From Nannochloropsis oceanica (Eukaryota; Sar; Eustigmatophyceae; Eustigmatales; Monodopsidaceae): a DNA stretch of 64,000 nucleotides. The stretch covers positions 620,001-684,000 of the forward strand of contig CP038134.1 in the NCBI GenBank assembly GCA_004519485.1, in the 5' to 3' direction. The notes under the pieces were generated by a model. It was given only the letters and a program-made list of their open reading frames with translations, was not told the origin of the DNA and made no database searches. A program made the position numbers and the translations under genes. Numbering within the stretch: position 1 is the stretch's first letter; each line of letters starts with the position of its first letter. Below are positions 11,167-22,085 of the stretch, piece by piece.

Positions 11167-12425
11167 ACAGTCAGCGATTGAGATCGGAGATCGTGAGATG
11201 GTGAGTGAGGAAGGAGATAGAATGAGATGGATTTAGGGTTTGAAGGATCAATGGGGCCGAGTCGTGATTTCTGCTGGACCTTGCCCATGACGAGAGCGGG
11301 CGAAAAGATGAAAGCCTGATAAGGGTGCCACCAGAGCGACGATGTTGGCCTCGTAGTGGCATCTTCCCACTGCAATGTACATGTATACATGTTAACGGGT
11401 ATGCGACTGACGAGCTGTCCGCGGGAAAAAGAAGAGCAGGAGGGGGTGGATGTGGGGATGAATGGGAGGCAACACATACGCACCTCCCATTGCGACTGTT
11501 GCTGCAGTCAAAACTCACACCCCATGACGAGGTCCCATTTGTTTAGTGAGCTGACGTTTGCTTTTCCAACTGACCTATGGAGATTGTAGTAAACTGACGA
11601 GAAGAGGAGGCAAGTAGTCGCCTTATGTTTCGTTCCTCCGCAAGCGCAGTGGATTGGTGGGTAAAATCGCAGTGATGATTGCAGGGAGAAGAAAGTGGGT
11701 TGAAACAAAGTGTCTGTTTTAGTACGAATGAGAGCGAGGTACTTCTTCGCGCCTTTTCCGCCCATCTGCTCCGCTTGGTTCCTGGTGCATCCGAGTGCAA
11801 GGATGCGCAAGAGTCAGGGGAGAGTTGAAGACACCGCCGGGATCTACCATGCGAAGTGCCGAGATTGTCTGAAATAAAGTAGTAGGGAAGAAAAGACCGG
11901 AAGAAATACGATGCCGTTGTCATTTTGGTCAGCAGAGTAAACAGGGGAAAAGAATAAGAACAAGAAGAACAGGAATAAGATGAAGAATAAGCAGAATAAG
12001 AAGAACAAGAAGAACAAGGAGAGGAGCAGAAAGGAGGCAGGACACCAATCTTGATGTGTATATTAGCTTATCGAAACCTGGAAGAGTGCCACACACGTCA
12101 GAAAGGAATTATGAGAGTGGCTTTCGGTGCAGCTTTAATATGTGTGTGCGTGTGGGATGTCTGAGGATGAGATGTGAGCGCAAAGACTGACTTTTGGGCA
12201 GCTATTCAGGTGGCCTTCTGTAGTTGGTAGCATCGGCCCTACTATTTTTTGCCAGCTAAAAGAAATCAATCATCAGCAGCAGCTATGACACGAAAATGGG
12301 ACTTGAGAAGAGGAAACGGATATTCGATGTTTATTTCGTGCCCTATTTCACACACTTCAAGCTATTGACTCATCGATTTCGCCATGGCGCTCATTTTTTC
12401 GATTCTTCATATGTGTGTATGCGTC
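11167..12425. other. Intergenic region with purine-rich tract
   Basis: About 1.26 kb between the convergent GH5 and SCO1 genes. No supported coding frame. It holds the GAA/AAGAAC-rich tract listed separately. Confidence 0.4.
11944..12032. repeat. Purine-rich imperfect microsatellite (AAGAAC/GAATAAG units)
   Basis: Nearly 90 bases with almost no pyrimidines except isolated C or T, built from imperfect gaataag, aagaacaag and gaagaac units. It lies between convergent genes. Long polypurine tracts can form triplex DNA; no function is visible here. Confidence 0.7.
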
Positions 12426-13537
12426 TTACGTATCAACCCGCCTTGCTTGGCCAAGATAGCCCTTAATACGGTTCACAATATCGGTAGGTTGCATGGACTG
12501 CGTGAAGAAATCCAGGAAGGAGCCATCGGGCCCGATGAGGTACAACACGATGGAGTGATCTACCAGGTAATTCTCCTCGTCCTCCTCGTCCGCCTGCGCA
12601 GTGGTATCAAGGCGATGACAGGTGGAACACGGGACTAATTTATAAATCCATCAACAAGCTTTCCTATCTTTGTAACGGCCTTTCACGTACCTTGCTGAAG
12701 TAGACTCGGTAACCTTTGGTCACCTTAGCCAGCTGCTCCTGCGTGCCCGTCAAATACAAGATACGCGGGTGAAAGTCTAGTGGGCGTAAGAGGAGCGAGA
12801 GAGAAATTCGGTCAGAGTGCTGCTCGTAACTACAGACAGCAGTAAGAGTGCGCTGCTTTCCATTCACTGTCACTCGGCATCGCATCTCTTCCCTATCCCT
12901 TAATCCCCCTCACCCCGCTGCTTTTTCACCACCCAAGACAACGCACCTTGAGCGTAGTGCCGGAGCTGGCCCACATTATCACGGTCGGGATCAACGGAAA
13001 TGAAGACAGGGCGCACCATGGGCAGGCGCGGCTCCTTGTCAAGCAGGTCCAAGATCCTGCCCACCTTGACCAGCTCGGAGGGGCAGATGTCAGGGCAGTG
13101 CGTGAAGCCGAAGTACAGTAACAAAAACTCGCCGCGGAAGTCCGCGTCAGTCACAGGCTTGCCGGTGAAATCCACCAGCGTCCAAGGCCCGCCGAGTGCC
13201 GGCTTTCCGTAACTTGTCACCTTGCCCAAGGCTGAGTAGTTTGTGGAGTAAAGAGGAGGGAGGGACCAGAAGAAAGCGAAGGAAGAGCGTGAATGCCGTG
13301 TGCGAAAGAGAGAGAAAAATGATAGAAACAGAGAAAATGCTTCCAAGGAAAAGAAAGAGATGAACGCGACACGACTAGGATACCTTGTTGCTGCTTCTTC
13401 TCCTTCTCGCCTTGGTAGTAGTACGCGAGGCCAGCGCCCGTCACCGCCATGAGGCCCAGGCTCGCCCACGTTACAGGCTTGAGAGTAGATTTTGAGAGTG
13501 GGATGGGATGGTGAGTTGATTGCAGCGAGGTTTCCAT
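12426..13537 (-). CDS. SCO1: SCO1/SenC-type mitochondrial copper chaperone
   Basis: Four exons (13537-13384, 13231-12947, 12776-12691, 12593-12426; phases 1, 1, 0) give 230 aa. A hydrophobic segment (WASLGLMAVTGAGLAYYY, about residues 24-41) would anchor the protein in the inner mitochondrial membrane. The thioredoxin-like domain then contains GGPWTLVDFTGKPVTDADF, YFGFTHCPDICPSEL with the copper-binding CxxxC, FISVDPDRD, and the distal copper-ligand His in YLVDHSIVLYLIGPDG. SCO proteins deliver copper to the CuA site of cytochrome oxidase subunit 2. All copper ligands are present. An acidic linker (ADEEDEEN) precedes the distal His. The start is the only sensible ATG before the anchor. A COX5B-like complex IV subunit gene lies 6 kb to the left. 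Confidence 0.92.
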
Positions 13538-13705
13538 TTAATTTTCGACCCGTTACAGTATAATGATGAAAATAGAGGAGGGGCAGAGGCAGAGGTACAA
13601 ACTGGTATATACTCGCTCCTCATCTGAAGCGCAGAGTATTGCATGTTGCCATCCTTCCCCCTCCAAAAAAGCCTCTTCACTTAAGGGGGCACTGACGGGG
13701 TTAGA

Positions 13706-14048
13706 TCACCAGGTAATGTGCCACTCTTTGTCGCCCAAACTTCTCTTGTCTCTCTGGTACCTTTGCTGTGCATCCCGGCGTGAGGTGGGGCGGGTGCTAT
13801 ATGATGAGTTCGCGGCATTTTACAACCTCCAAACCCAAACTTACCATTTTATCAATCTTGCTGCTACCGGTTGGTGGTCCTCCACCCCTTGCTGGAGATG
13901 ATGCTGCGGTTTTGATGGCGGCGTCTGGCGGTGCCTTAATGGTAGTCATGGGGCGGCGTGAGAGGGGTGCGCGTATTGCTCCTCTGAGGAGTGAGAGCGA
14001 GGGAAAGATTCGGCCATTGAATAGGCCCACCTTGAGCGCGGGATTCAT
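13706..14048 (-). CDS. Small two-exon protein, mitochondrial-looking, unknown
   Basis: Exon 1, 14048-13845 (ATG...AAAATG/GTAAGT), and exon 2, 13765-13706 (GCACAG acceptor), join in phase 0 to give 87 aa. The N-terminus is Arg/Ser/Leu-rich with almost no acids (NGRIFPSLSLLRGAIRAPLS), like an organelle presequence. The C-terminus reads QRYQRDKRSLGDKEWHITW. The family is not recognised. It lies 168 bp upstream of SCO1 on the same strand. The strong donor and the sensible tail favour a real gene, but the second exon is only 60 nt. Confidence 0.5.
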
Positions 14049-15001
14049 GATTGCCTGTGAATGGGGTGAATGGGGTGCTTGAGGTAGACTCTGACAAGCA
14101 AGGACGAAGAGGGAGGAGAGGAGGTGGAGTCAGTCGGCAGCGACGAGACTGGTCAAGACAGGTGCCAGAGCCGCACAAGCCCCGAGATGTTTCAAATCTG
14201 TACAATATGAGTGCCCTGACCATGAGGATGTGATGCTATGCACGGTACAGTGTCTGACTGCTGCGGCAAAAGTGTCTTATCAGATCTCTGAGCCAAACAT
14301 GCCACGCCAACGCCAAATAATATGTGAACATGCATGTGACGCATCATGATAATAGACTACAGCTATAGCGCTACGCGCCCGTGCTTCGCGAAAACTCTCA
14401 GAGGAAATTGATTGCTCGATTGACGAAAGGTGAGACGTCAAAGGCTAATTGTGACGCGGCCGGTGCTCACATACGGACTCGGTAAGTGCTCACTTGGGGA
14501 ACCTCGAAGCCCGGCGCTAAAGTTGCTTCGTCGCGTTGCGTTAACTACTGTTTTACGCCCGCGCGTGCGCACAGGGGCCGTTATTCTTTTGACGCGTTCG
14601 CCTCGTGCCAAGCGGCATCGTCCGAACGTGTCCAAAAAAGGATTGAGTGCACGAAAGGCCTCGGGGATGTTAGGGTACTGCCCTTGCTTGCTTCCCTCAT
14701 CTCAACGACACATGTCTCGGGCTCATTAGACACATACGTACCCCAGGCTCCCGGATGTGTGGGAAATAATAGGGGGCAATCTGTACTTTCTTTACTTACA
14801 ACCTTTCCTCACACTTCTTCCTTCCTCATTCTCTACAAATACACAGTAATGCTACTTCTTATCCTCACCTGGCTGCAGAGGATGCCGGCCTCCGACGCCT
14901 TCCTCCACCATTCGAAGATATCAGTCCTGACCTGCTCCTCAGCAGCCTGATTTGGTATTTACGGTAACGAAGCTCCCCAAATTACTCATTTTGTGTCAGC
15001 T
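14049..15001. other. Unresolved region with splice-like signals on both strands
   Basis: Several short open stretches bounded by good donors or acceptors exist on both strands. On plus, a stretch ends at 14481 with a GGACTCG/GTAAGT donor and another starts near 14572 after a GCGCACAG. On minus, about 14950-14876 reads EEQVRTDIFEWWRKASEAG and ends in a GTGAGG donor. These cannot all be real and no consistent gene could be built. Confidence 0.3.
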
Positions 15002-15935
15002 ATGAATTCTTCTTCCTCCTCCACGTCGTCTTCCATCTCCTTCACCACATATTCCTCGTCGTTGCTGCCTTTGGATCCGACGGCGCTAGCACTGTATCAG
15101 GTATGTCCCACGTATTCGAGGACGGGTCGAGATCATCTCGACCCGTCCTCGATGATGCGTGATTGTTGTAAGAACCCACTTGAGATGTCTCCGTCCTCAT
15201 TCACGGCATGTGATGGGAGTGAATATTTTTCCACTTGCATCCATGCATCTGGCCTCCCTCCCTCCGCCACGCCCTCTCTTTCTTTTGGCAGTGTTCACCA
15301 GACTCTTGATATTTCATCTGCTTCTCCTCATTTGATAGATACCTCCATGAATTTCAGCTTAGACCGCTGGGAATTCAAGGCAAGCAACGAGCTGAGCGAC
15401 GAACTAGGCTGTTTTTTGAAGGGTGGAGATTGATGAAGATTCTTCCACGCGACGGGGCATCGCAAGAACGATTAGGGCCTCATGGTCGACTGTTAAAGTT
15501 TTACGAAATGGATCCTTCTCTTTGCAAGCGATTGCGTCTTCATTTTCCCCTTCTGAAGCGATCACGATGGCAGCAAGCACCGTCAGCTCCATCACCACCC
15601 GCGAGGAGACAAGCCGAATGTCACCCGGTGGCTTTGGTAAGCAACCCTCGGAGAGCGACCGGGTCTTCGGCACCTTGACCTTCGAGGTGGACCAGACGGA
15701 GGAAATAAGTTCATTCTTGGGGGGTTTAGGGATGCCGCAATCGTTCCTGAACCGCCCACAGACCGTGCGGGACCTAGGTGGGAAGCAGAGGGAGGTACTC
15801 GTCACAGTTGTGAGCATGGACACAATCATCCTCCTCTTTGTGGAGCGAAGCAAGTTTTATGTCCCTACACGTTCCACACCATCATCTAATTCTTCGGATG
15901 CCCGAGTGCCTACTTCCCTGAACTCGTGCTCGTGA
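15002..15935 (+). CDS. Hypothetical protein, probable two-exon model
   Basis: Exon 1, 15002-15100 (Ser/Thr-rich N-terminus, ending LDPTALALYQ before a CAG/GTATGT donor), and exon 2, 15429-15935, join in phase 0 to give 201 aa. Exon 2 alone is the better supported part. From an internal ATG at 15567 it reads a compact domain with RVFGTLTFEVDQTEEISSF, LGGLGMPQSFL and REVLVTVVSMDTIILLFVER. The last stretch alternates hydrophobic residues as in beta strands. There is a weak overall likeness to small proteasome-assembly-chaperone folds, not enough to name it. A further intron after the FVER segment is possible. Exon 1 is disputed because the opposite strand also reads sensibly there (an acidic C-terminus). 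The predicted intron carries a 37-bp palindrome. Confidence 0.4.
15116..15152. repeat. Perfect inverted repeat, 18-bp arms, 1-nt spacer
   Basis: The arms tcgaggacgggtcgagat and atctcgacccgtcctcga are exact reverse complements separated by a single C. As RNA or cruciform DNA this would be a very stable hairpin with almost no loop. It falls in the predicted intron of the hypothetical gene at 15002-15935. Each arm contains an internal tcga palindrome. Confidence 0.95.
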
Positions 15936-16470
15936 CGCATATTTTTTCCATGGTTGCCACGGCGGTCGCGGACGCCCTCCGCTCCGATCTGATGCATTTT
16001 TTGGATAGATAGAAAGACATTAAGAGATAAATCCTCCCTCCTGCTGCGACGATGCAAAAGTGAAGCAGTGTTAAGTCGCGCAGTTTACTGCCTTGCCGTC
16101 CACTAACTACTGAGCAAGTGGGAAAACTAATCACAGGCATCCACGTCAATCTCCCACTTCCTATTTTGTCTGTAAATTTTGTTGATTAGCGAAAATCAGG
16201 ATCGATCGAGTAAAAATGTGTCTGTCATCAACCATTTAATGTCTGGGCCTCTGTCGGGAAGTGGCTGTCTCCCCGCCTTTACTTGATACGATTAGTCAGT
16301 CCCTCTGTCTGTCAGTCCATCACTTTATGGATGGGCGGATCGGGTGCCTGTGTGAAGGAGGCACACGCAGAACCCCTAAAACAAATTAGTCCGGATTACG
16401 CATGGGCAGCAACTGAGTTACTGATTATATTTCATTTTGAAAATCTCTTTTTCCTCTATCTGCACAATTT
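15936..16470. other. Intergenic, convergent 3' flanks
   Basis: About 530 bp between the hypothetical plus-strand gene and the amidase on minus. One open plus-strand stretch (near 15920-16010, ending ALRSDLMHFLDR) could be an alternative last exon of the preceding gene; otherwise nothing is seen. Confidence 0.3.
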
Positions 16471-17550
16471 TCAATACGTATTGTGTATTTCTTTCCACAA
16501 GGGCGCTATCAGGATGCCGTCCTTGGTCAAAAGAGGCTTATACAAAGCCGGGCGTCGGTCTCGAAACATGCCCCACGACGCGCGGGCTTGCCGGATCTTG
16601 GCAAGGTCGAAGGCCACTACCAACACGGCTTCGGAGTGGTCATTTGCGTCGGCGAGGATGGCTCCTGTCTCATCGGTGATGAAGGAATTCCCATAGAAGG
16701 TGATGGAGGAGTCGCGCACGCAGGCGCTGCCAGGGTCTTGAGAGAACGGCGTTTCGACGCCTACGCGATTAGAGGCAATGACGGGCGTCATATTGGCGCC
16801 AGCATGGCCCTGCATTACCCGCCGCCAGTGTGCCCGGGAGTCAATCGCACCGTCCTGGGGCTCGGAGCCTATGGCCGTGGGGAATAAAAGCAGCTCCGCA
16901 CCTTGCAACGCCAAGCACCGGGCCGTCTCGGGAAACCATTGGTCCCAGCAAATACCCACGCCAAGTTTTGCGTAGCGCGTCTTCCAGACCCGAAAGCCGC
17001 TGTCGCCGGGCGTGAAATAAAACTTTTCAAAGTAGCCGGGCGAGTCAGGAATATGCGACTTGCGATACACACCAAGCAGAGTCCCGTCCGCATCCACCAT
17101 CGCTACGCTGTTGTAGTAGGCGTTCCCCGCCCGCTCATAGAAGCTCACGGGTAGTACTACCTGTAGCTCCGCAGCCAATGCTTGGAAACGCTTTACCACC
17201 ACGGATTCCTCCACTGGCTCGGCCCAGGCCAAGAATCCACTTGTCATTTCCTGGCAAAAGTAGGGGCCCGCAAACAGCTCTTGCAGCAAGATGATCTTAT
17301 GATTTCGTGGAATGACGGAAAAGAAATTCAAAAAGGGTAATTTCCTGTATAAATTGAAGCTTTCTATTACCTTTGGAAAAATGTCACCTATCTGCCACAA
17401 CCACATGCATACGCGTACCTTTGCGCCCTGTCGCGCGGCCTCCCTCACCAAAGCCTCGCCCTTGATTAGGTTTTCCGCCAGCTTCATAGACGCCGCAAAC
17501 TGAGTGGCAGCTACCTTCACTGGGGTCGTCGACTTATTCGTGGAAGCCAT
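16471..17550 (-). CDS. N-carbamoylputrescine amidohydrolase (nitrilase family)
   Basis: Exons 17550-17419 and 17295-16471 (phase 0) give 318 aa, close to the family's roughly 300. The enzyme hydrolyses N-carbamoylputrescine to putrescine, CO2 and ammonia, the last step of the arginine/agmatine route to polyamines. The nitrilase triad is visible: Glu in IILLQELFAGPYFCQ, Lys in YRKSHIPDSPGY, and Cys in GVGICWDQWFPE. The segments PTAIGSEPQD, HWRRVMQGHAGANM and SWGMFRDRRPALYK closely follow plant-type enzymes. No transit peptide is evident, so it is probably cytosolic. The first ATG gives the expected start (VKVAATQFA). It is divergent from the Dpy-30 gene with a gap of about 590 bp. Confidence 0.92.
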   Translation of the reverse strand: MASTNKSTTPVKVAATQFAASMKLAENLIKGEALVREAARQGAKVRVCMWLWQIGDIFPKVIESFNLYRKLPFLNFFSVIPRNHKIILLQELFAGPYFCQEMTSGFLAWAEPVEESVVVKRFQALAAELQVVLPVSFYERAGNAYYNSVAMVDADGTLLGVYRKSHIPDSPGYFEKFYFTPGDSGFRVWKTRYAKLGVGICWDQWFPETARCLALQGAELLLFPTAIGSEPQDGAIDSRAHWRRVMQGHAGANMTPVIASNRVGVETPFSQDPGSACVRDSSITFYGNSFITDETGAILADANDHSEAVLVVAFDLAKIRQARASWGMFRDRRPALYKPLLTKDGILIAPLWKEIHNTY

Positions 17551-18143
17551 GGCACCACGTGCTAATGTCGCGGCAAGCTACACCTAGAGGATGGGTTGTG
17601 GTGGAGTGGCTGGTTGAGACTGGGAGATGGAACAAAATTGGGAAGCGAGGAACCAGGCAGCTCGTCGTCGGTAGGCGTTCTAATTCATTGAACGATACAG
17701 GCTCTTCAACACCATTAGCTTCGGTGGTGGCTCTATTCGTACAAAATGAAACCATGATCGCTCCCTCTTGCGTCTGACAGAGTATGTGCAATTCAGAGTG
17801 TGCATAACATTATTGCGCGAAGGAGGCCAAACTATAGACCGCCAGACGAGGGATGGAAGGAAGGAGGGAGAAGGAGGGCTTTTTTCAGAGGAGCGGCGGC
17901 GAGTAATGTGTTGTACTGTAGAGAGATGCTGTAGCTATAATAGAATGAGTGGAAATAGCTAGAGCTTAGTCTTTTGGGCATGTACACTGTCCATCTGTAT
18001 GCAGAAAGTTGTTCAGCGAGGGAGCGAGAGGAGTTCCTACGCGCTGAGGGCTATGTATGATGAAATGTTTCACAAACACACTCAACAATCCCCAATGCTG
18101 ACAGGAGCCCAACAACCATCCCGGCAAATCTGAGGAGGAAGCC
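17551..18143. other. Divergent promoter region (amidase / Dpy-30)
   Basis: About 590 bp between divergent starts. An upstream exon border of the Dpy-30 gene probably lies here (CTGACAG acceptor near 18104). No other gene is seen. Confidence 0.4.
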
Positions 18144-18641
18144 ATGGAAAAGACCAGCGAGATGATTCAACATGTGAGTGATAAATAGTATGTGTGCACA
18201 GAGAAAGCGAGGAGAAAGCGAAGAAGCGAAGAACCGGTCGCGCGCTTATTACAACCCACTCCTTTCCCGCACAAGCAGACACAGCCAGCGGCGGCAGGAG
18301 CACCCGAAACGAGCGAAACCGTAGCAGCATCCATGAATACGGGTGGTGGTGGTAGCAATGCGCAGCAGGACACACCGTCCCCTGCCCTCGACGAGGACGG
18401 AGGTGGCATTCAGGGAGCAGGGGAGGATGACAAGAAAAAGATGGCAGTGGCCGCAGCAGCCGCGCAGCAAGAGCAAGACAAGGCAAATATGCAGTCCTTG
18501 CCCATCCGTGCCTACTTGGATCAGACTGTGGTGCCCATTCTTTTAGACGGTATGTCGCAACTGGTCCAGGAGCGGCCTGGCAATCCGATCGAGTGGTTGG
18601 CAGCCTACCTCATCAAAAACAACCCCCAAAAGTCCGAGTAG
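18144..18641 (+). CDS. DPY30: Dpy-30 domain protein, COMPASS/MLL complex subunit
   Basis: Exons 18144-18173 and 18279-18641 (phase 0) give about 130 aa. The C-terminal ~45 residues are a clear Dpy-30 motif: [20 protein letters not shown] followed by [18 protein letters not shown]. This forms the dimeric helical pair that docks on Ash2L/Bre2 in H3K4 methyltransferase complexes; related motifs also occur in axonemal proteins. The N-terminal part is Gln/Ala/Gly-rich and acidic, probably disordered. The frame stays open upstream of the chosen ATG to an AG at about 18104 (EPNNHPGKSEEEA...), so a further 5' exon may carry the true start. Confidence 0.88.
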
Positions 18642-19006
18642 AAGCAATGAGTAACGATAGGGCAAATGAGTAGCCGTATGTGTACGTGAAGACAAGCCGG
18701 AGTGTGCGTGGATGGATGGACAATGGAAGAAAAGATAAGATAGGCGGGGCAGAAAAGAATTGTGACGTCCACTTGTATTCGATTTGCTTTTCGTGTGCTT
18801 CTATTGTTCAACTGTTTCGAGTTACCAGCAGAACTATATGTACAGGGTGCGTTATGTGGGCGGGCTCACTTCCGTTGAAAGACAAGTACTCGTGTTCGGG
18901 CGTCTCGATGACTGCGAGACAAGTCGGAGTACCCTCGTGTGAAACATATATGGGGGCAAGATGGACGCATACTGTCGTGTCTTTCCAGATTCTTGTCCCC
19001 TCCTTG
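18642..19006. other. Intergenic, convergent 3' flanks
   Basis: About 360 bp between Dpy-30 and the carrier gene. No gene seen. Confidence 0.5.
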
Positions 19007-20275
19007 CTATTTACCACCTTCCAAAGCATTCTTGACAAGTTTTGCCCCCGTGACCATAAAAAGCGTTTGCCAAATCCCTGTATGTGTGAAAGTAGTGAGA
19101 AAGGGAAGGGAGGGAGGGGATGAGAAGGGATCAGCGCGGTGGCATATCCTCCTTAGTCGTCTCAACACTATCCCTAACCTATCCTACCTAGGAACACCCT
19201 TGGAATAACCCCCTTGAAGAGCCCGCCCACGCCCTCTTGCGTCACGATGGCCTGCATCACCTTCCCCATGGACCGCGACGCCTCGCCCGCGCTGGCAGAA
19301 GCCTGCATCTCGATCCGTGCCACTTCCTGTGAAAACAGGAAAAGCAATAGGAAAAGAAAAGGAGGAGAAGGCCATTTGACTTACGTACAGCGTTCGTATT
19401 TAAAAAGGAAATGTGCATGCAATACGCATAACATAAGGCATACACACACGTAAGGAAGGAGGGCCCGAGGACTTACGAACGGATGGTTCCAACAAGATAA
19501 TGCTCCTCCAATGATGCCTGCCCACGCCTCCTGTGCCACGGTTAGCTTGGCCGTCTTGTCCCCGTCGTGCAAGAGGATCTTAAATTGCTCCCGTACGGCC
19601 TCGGTAAATCCTTGCCGCGAGGCCCAGTTGGTGGCTTGACGGAAGGCAATCGCGGTACCGCCCGGATAGAAACCCTTGATGCCCTTGCTCTGCCATACTT
19701 CGCTCGCCTTGGAAAATACCCCCACGTGTTGCTTCCCACCCGTCACGGCCGCCGTTACCAGGAAAGTGCACGGTCCCATGACCACCACTTGGCAAACACC
19801 ACCGCCTGCGCCGGCCACGAACCTGTCATGTGAGGTAAAAATGTAGAGAAGTGTGATTGCAGTCAAAAAAATGGCAAACACTGCTCGCCCAGCCTCACCG
19901 GCGTCTTGATGAACACCACAGCGTGCTCTGATTTCTTCCGAACCATACTAGAGCCCTGCCTCGAACTTACCCGGTCGTTGTTTGAGAGACACCGGATGCA
20001 AGCAAAGAATTAGCTATAGCCTCCTTGGAAAACAGCAAAATAGCCCCCTTGCTTGCTGATTCCACCATCTTCGCACTCGTCCCCCGCCAGAAGGCACCAA
20101 GGCCTCCTTCCGTGTAGACGTTTTTGAAAGCCTCTACCGTCGTCTCGGCCCGAAAACGTCCCATCCGAGTCTTCCACACCTCTAGAGGCATTCCAAGCGT
20201 GGCCGCTTCCACACATTGCAAAACTGCACCATTGAACAGGTCCTGCGGGCTTGCGTTTTTGCCTAGAGGCGCCAT
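19007..20275 (-). CDS. Mitochondrial carrier, YHM2-type (citrate/2-oxoglutarate)
   Basis: Exons 20275-19971, 19822-19477, 19326-19188 and 19077-19007 (phases 2, 0, 1) give 286 aa. Two carrier signatures are clear: PLEVWKTRM in repeat 1 and PFEVARIEMQ in repeat 3. Repeat 2 is degenerate (VMGPCTFLVT), as in yeast Yhm2. Further matches to that subfamily are ASKGAILLFSKEA, AIAFRQATNWASRQGF, GALSCWNHP and, across the last splice, FLGIWQTLFMV. Yhm2 exchanges citrate and 2-oxoglutarate across the inner mitochondrial membrane and was first described as an mtDNA maintenance factor. The last exon is only 71 nt, but it restores the family's exact C-terminal motif. Subfamily assignment is from remembered sequence patterns. 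Confidence 0.88.
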
Positions 20276-20792
20276 GTTTCCCTCTTCACCTTACCAATGC
20301 TTCCACTAGCCAGGGCTTCTCCTGTCTATGTTCGTGAGGTGAGTGGGTACGGACTGTAAGACATTCCGATCGGCTTGAAGGGGCGTCTGGCGCGATGTTT
20401 ATTGCCCGCTGCCATTTTCTCGCATGGATGAGAGAGTTGCCAAGTTGACGGTTGGAAAAGCAATGAAACCGCGCCTCTAGGCCACAAATTGATGACTTGC
20501 CTCGCGCAGCACATCAGTCTAAGATGCAAAGTGGAGAAATGAGAAGCCTGTGGTTGTGTGCATGGCTGGAGAACATCGTTAAGTGAGGGTGAGAGGCGCC
20601 TCTCAAGGCCACACCAAGCATTGCCGACCCTCTCCTTCCCATCATTCATCCTACCCATGCAACACCCTGCCTCCGAGTGACCCCGCCGGCTACCTTTAAG
20701 ACCGTGCCGTGAATACCAAGCCAGTCACGCGTTTAACCAACACCCTCCCTCTAACTGTGCTCCTCAACACATCTCACAGGCAGAAGGAAGGT
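20276..20792. other. Divergent promoter region (carrier / TRAP-beta)
   Basis: About 520 bp between divergent starts, with no supported coding frame. Confidence 0.5.
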
Positions 20793-21982
20793 ATGTTGGC
20801 AACGGCAGGACGGGCAAGCCTGCTTGCCCCTCTCCTCTTCCTCGCTCTAGTATTCGGCCAAGAGGGACAGCAACCTGCCGCTTTCATTTCTGTTTTGAAG
20901 GTAAGCTGAGGGAGTCTGGCATAACCTACGAAATGTGAAGGGCTTACATAACTGTGCATGTGATTGACAGTGCAATGTGTGGCTGTGATGAGGAAATGAA
21001 AGTGTCCTTAGTTGAGGGTTAGGAGGAATGCCTAGGAGGGCATGCGATGCGTCTTGATGGTAGCACCAGCGACTAATGACTGTTGTCCGGGCATGTATAG
21101 CAGTATGTGTAATGAATTTATCCAGGCTGCATGGGTTTTTGGTGCAGTTTTCGTATAGTATGGTTGCAGTCTCCTTGCCTGTATGTCGATGGGATATGTG
21201 TGAGCGGGGCGAGTGTGGTTCGTGTGCTTGTCTAACTCTCTGCCATGCCCCAATCGGAGGCTTCGGTCGACGAAGTATTGGCTGTATAACAGAGGAAGAT
21301 TGATGTGAAAACACATTGCGGAAGGAAGCCTTTCTTGAGCTACGGCTTGGGGGAGGATTTCGCGCCGGTTCCACGCTGACGAGGAATTGAGACGTGCCCT
21401 TACGTATAACAAACCGTAAATAAGAAAGCGTAAATTCAGTTTCTTTTTTCGCGTCTTTCTCATATTCTCCTTTCATGTCCCACCCTTTCTTAAATCAAGA
21501 ACGTGGTGGATGAGGTGGCAATTGAAGGCAAACCTTTCCCTTTGGAGTATACAATCAGAAATCTAGGGACGCTGCCTGCAAGAGTCATCATTAGGGAGGG
21601 GTCAAACCTGGCCGGACTCTCACTTTCCAAAGACAGCGGAAATTGGACCATTGTCAAGAATAATGTGCTCCCACAAAGCACCACCACTGCCAGACTCATG
21701 ATCGTGGCTGAGACTGAGCGTGTCATTCCCGCCTCGCGTGCCCAAGTGGAATACTCGTACACGACCAGTACAGGAGAAGAGATCACGCGGAAAGGGCACT
21801 CCTCGGCATCTAAACCTGTCGTTGTTTACAACTACGATGAATACCGCAAAACCTTCAGAGATTACACCCGGGAATACACGCTTTTCACGCTCGGCACAGC
21901 GATTCCCGTGCTTTTGCCTTTGGGGGTCTGGCTTGTGTTGTCTGCCAGTGCCGCGGATACAACAAAGTTAAAAAGCAAATAA
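20793..21982 (+). CDS. SSR2: Translocon-associated protein subunit beta (SSR2)
   Basis: Exon 1, 20793-20900, and exon 2, 21500-21982 (phase 0, intron of 599 nt), give 196 aa. A cleavable signal peptide (SLLAPLLFLALVFGQEG) precedes a lumenal beta-sandwich (EGKPFPLEYTIRNLGTLPAR, VLPQSTTTARLMIVAETERV, QVEYSYTTSTGE). One membrane span near the C-terminus (IPVLLPLGVWLVLSASA) is followed by a short basic tail. TRAP-beta is a single-pass ER membrane protein of the complex that assists Sec61 during protein translocation. Size and order match the family. The intron is long for this window. The gene ends 103 bp before the stop of the convergent AASDH-like gene. Confidence 0.88.
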
Positions 21983-22085
21983 AATGAGTACTTAGGTCGA
22001 CTGATACGAGATCATCGATGGCTTCAATTCTCTGCTGGCTTGCTCGTGCTTCTTTGGCGCACCTTTCGTTACAACCGTGCTATTT

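Noticed and set aside
15404-15853. Minus-strand open frame opposite the hypothetical gene
   Set aside because: The plus strand gives a more protein-like composition with strand-like hydrophobic patterns; the minus frame has no motif.
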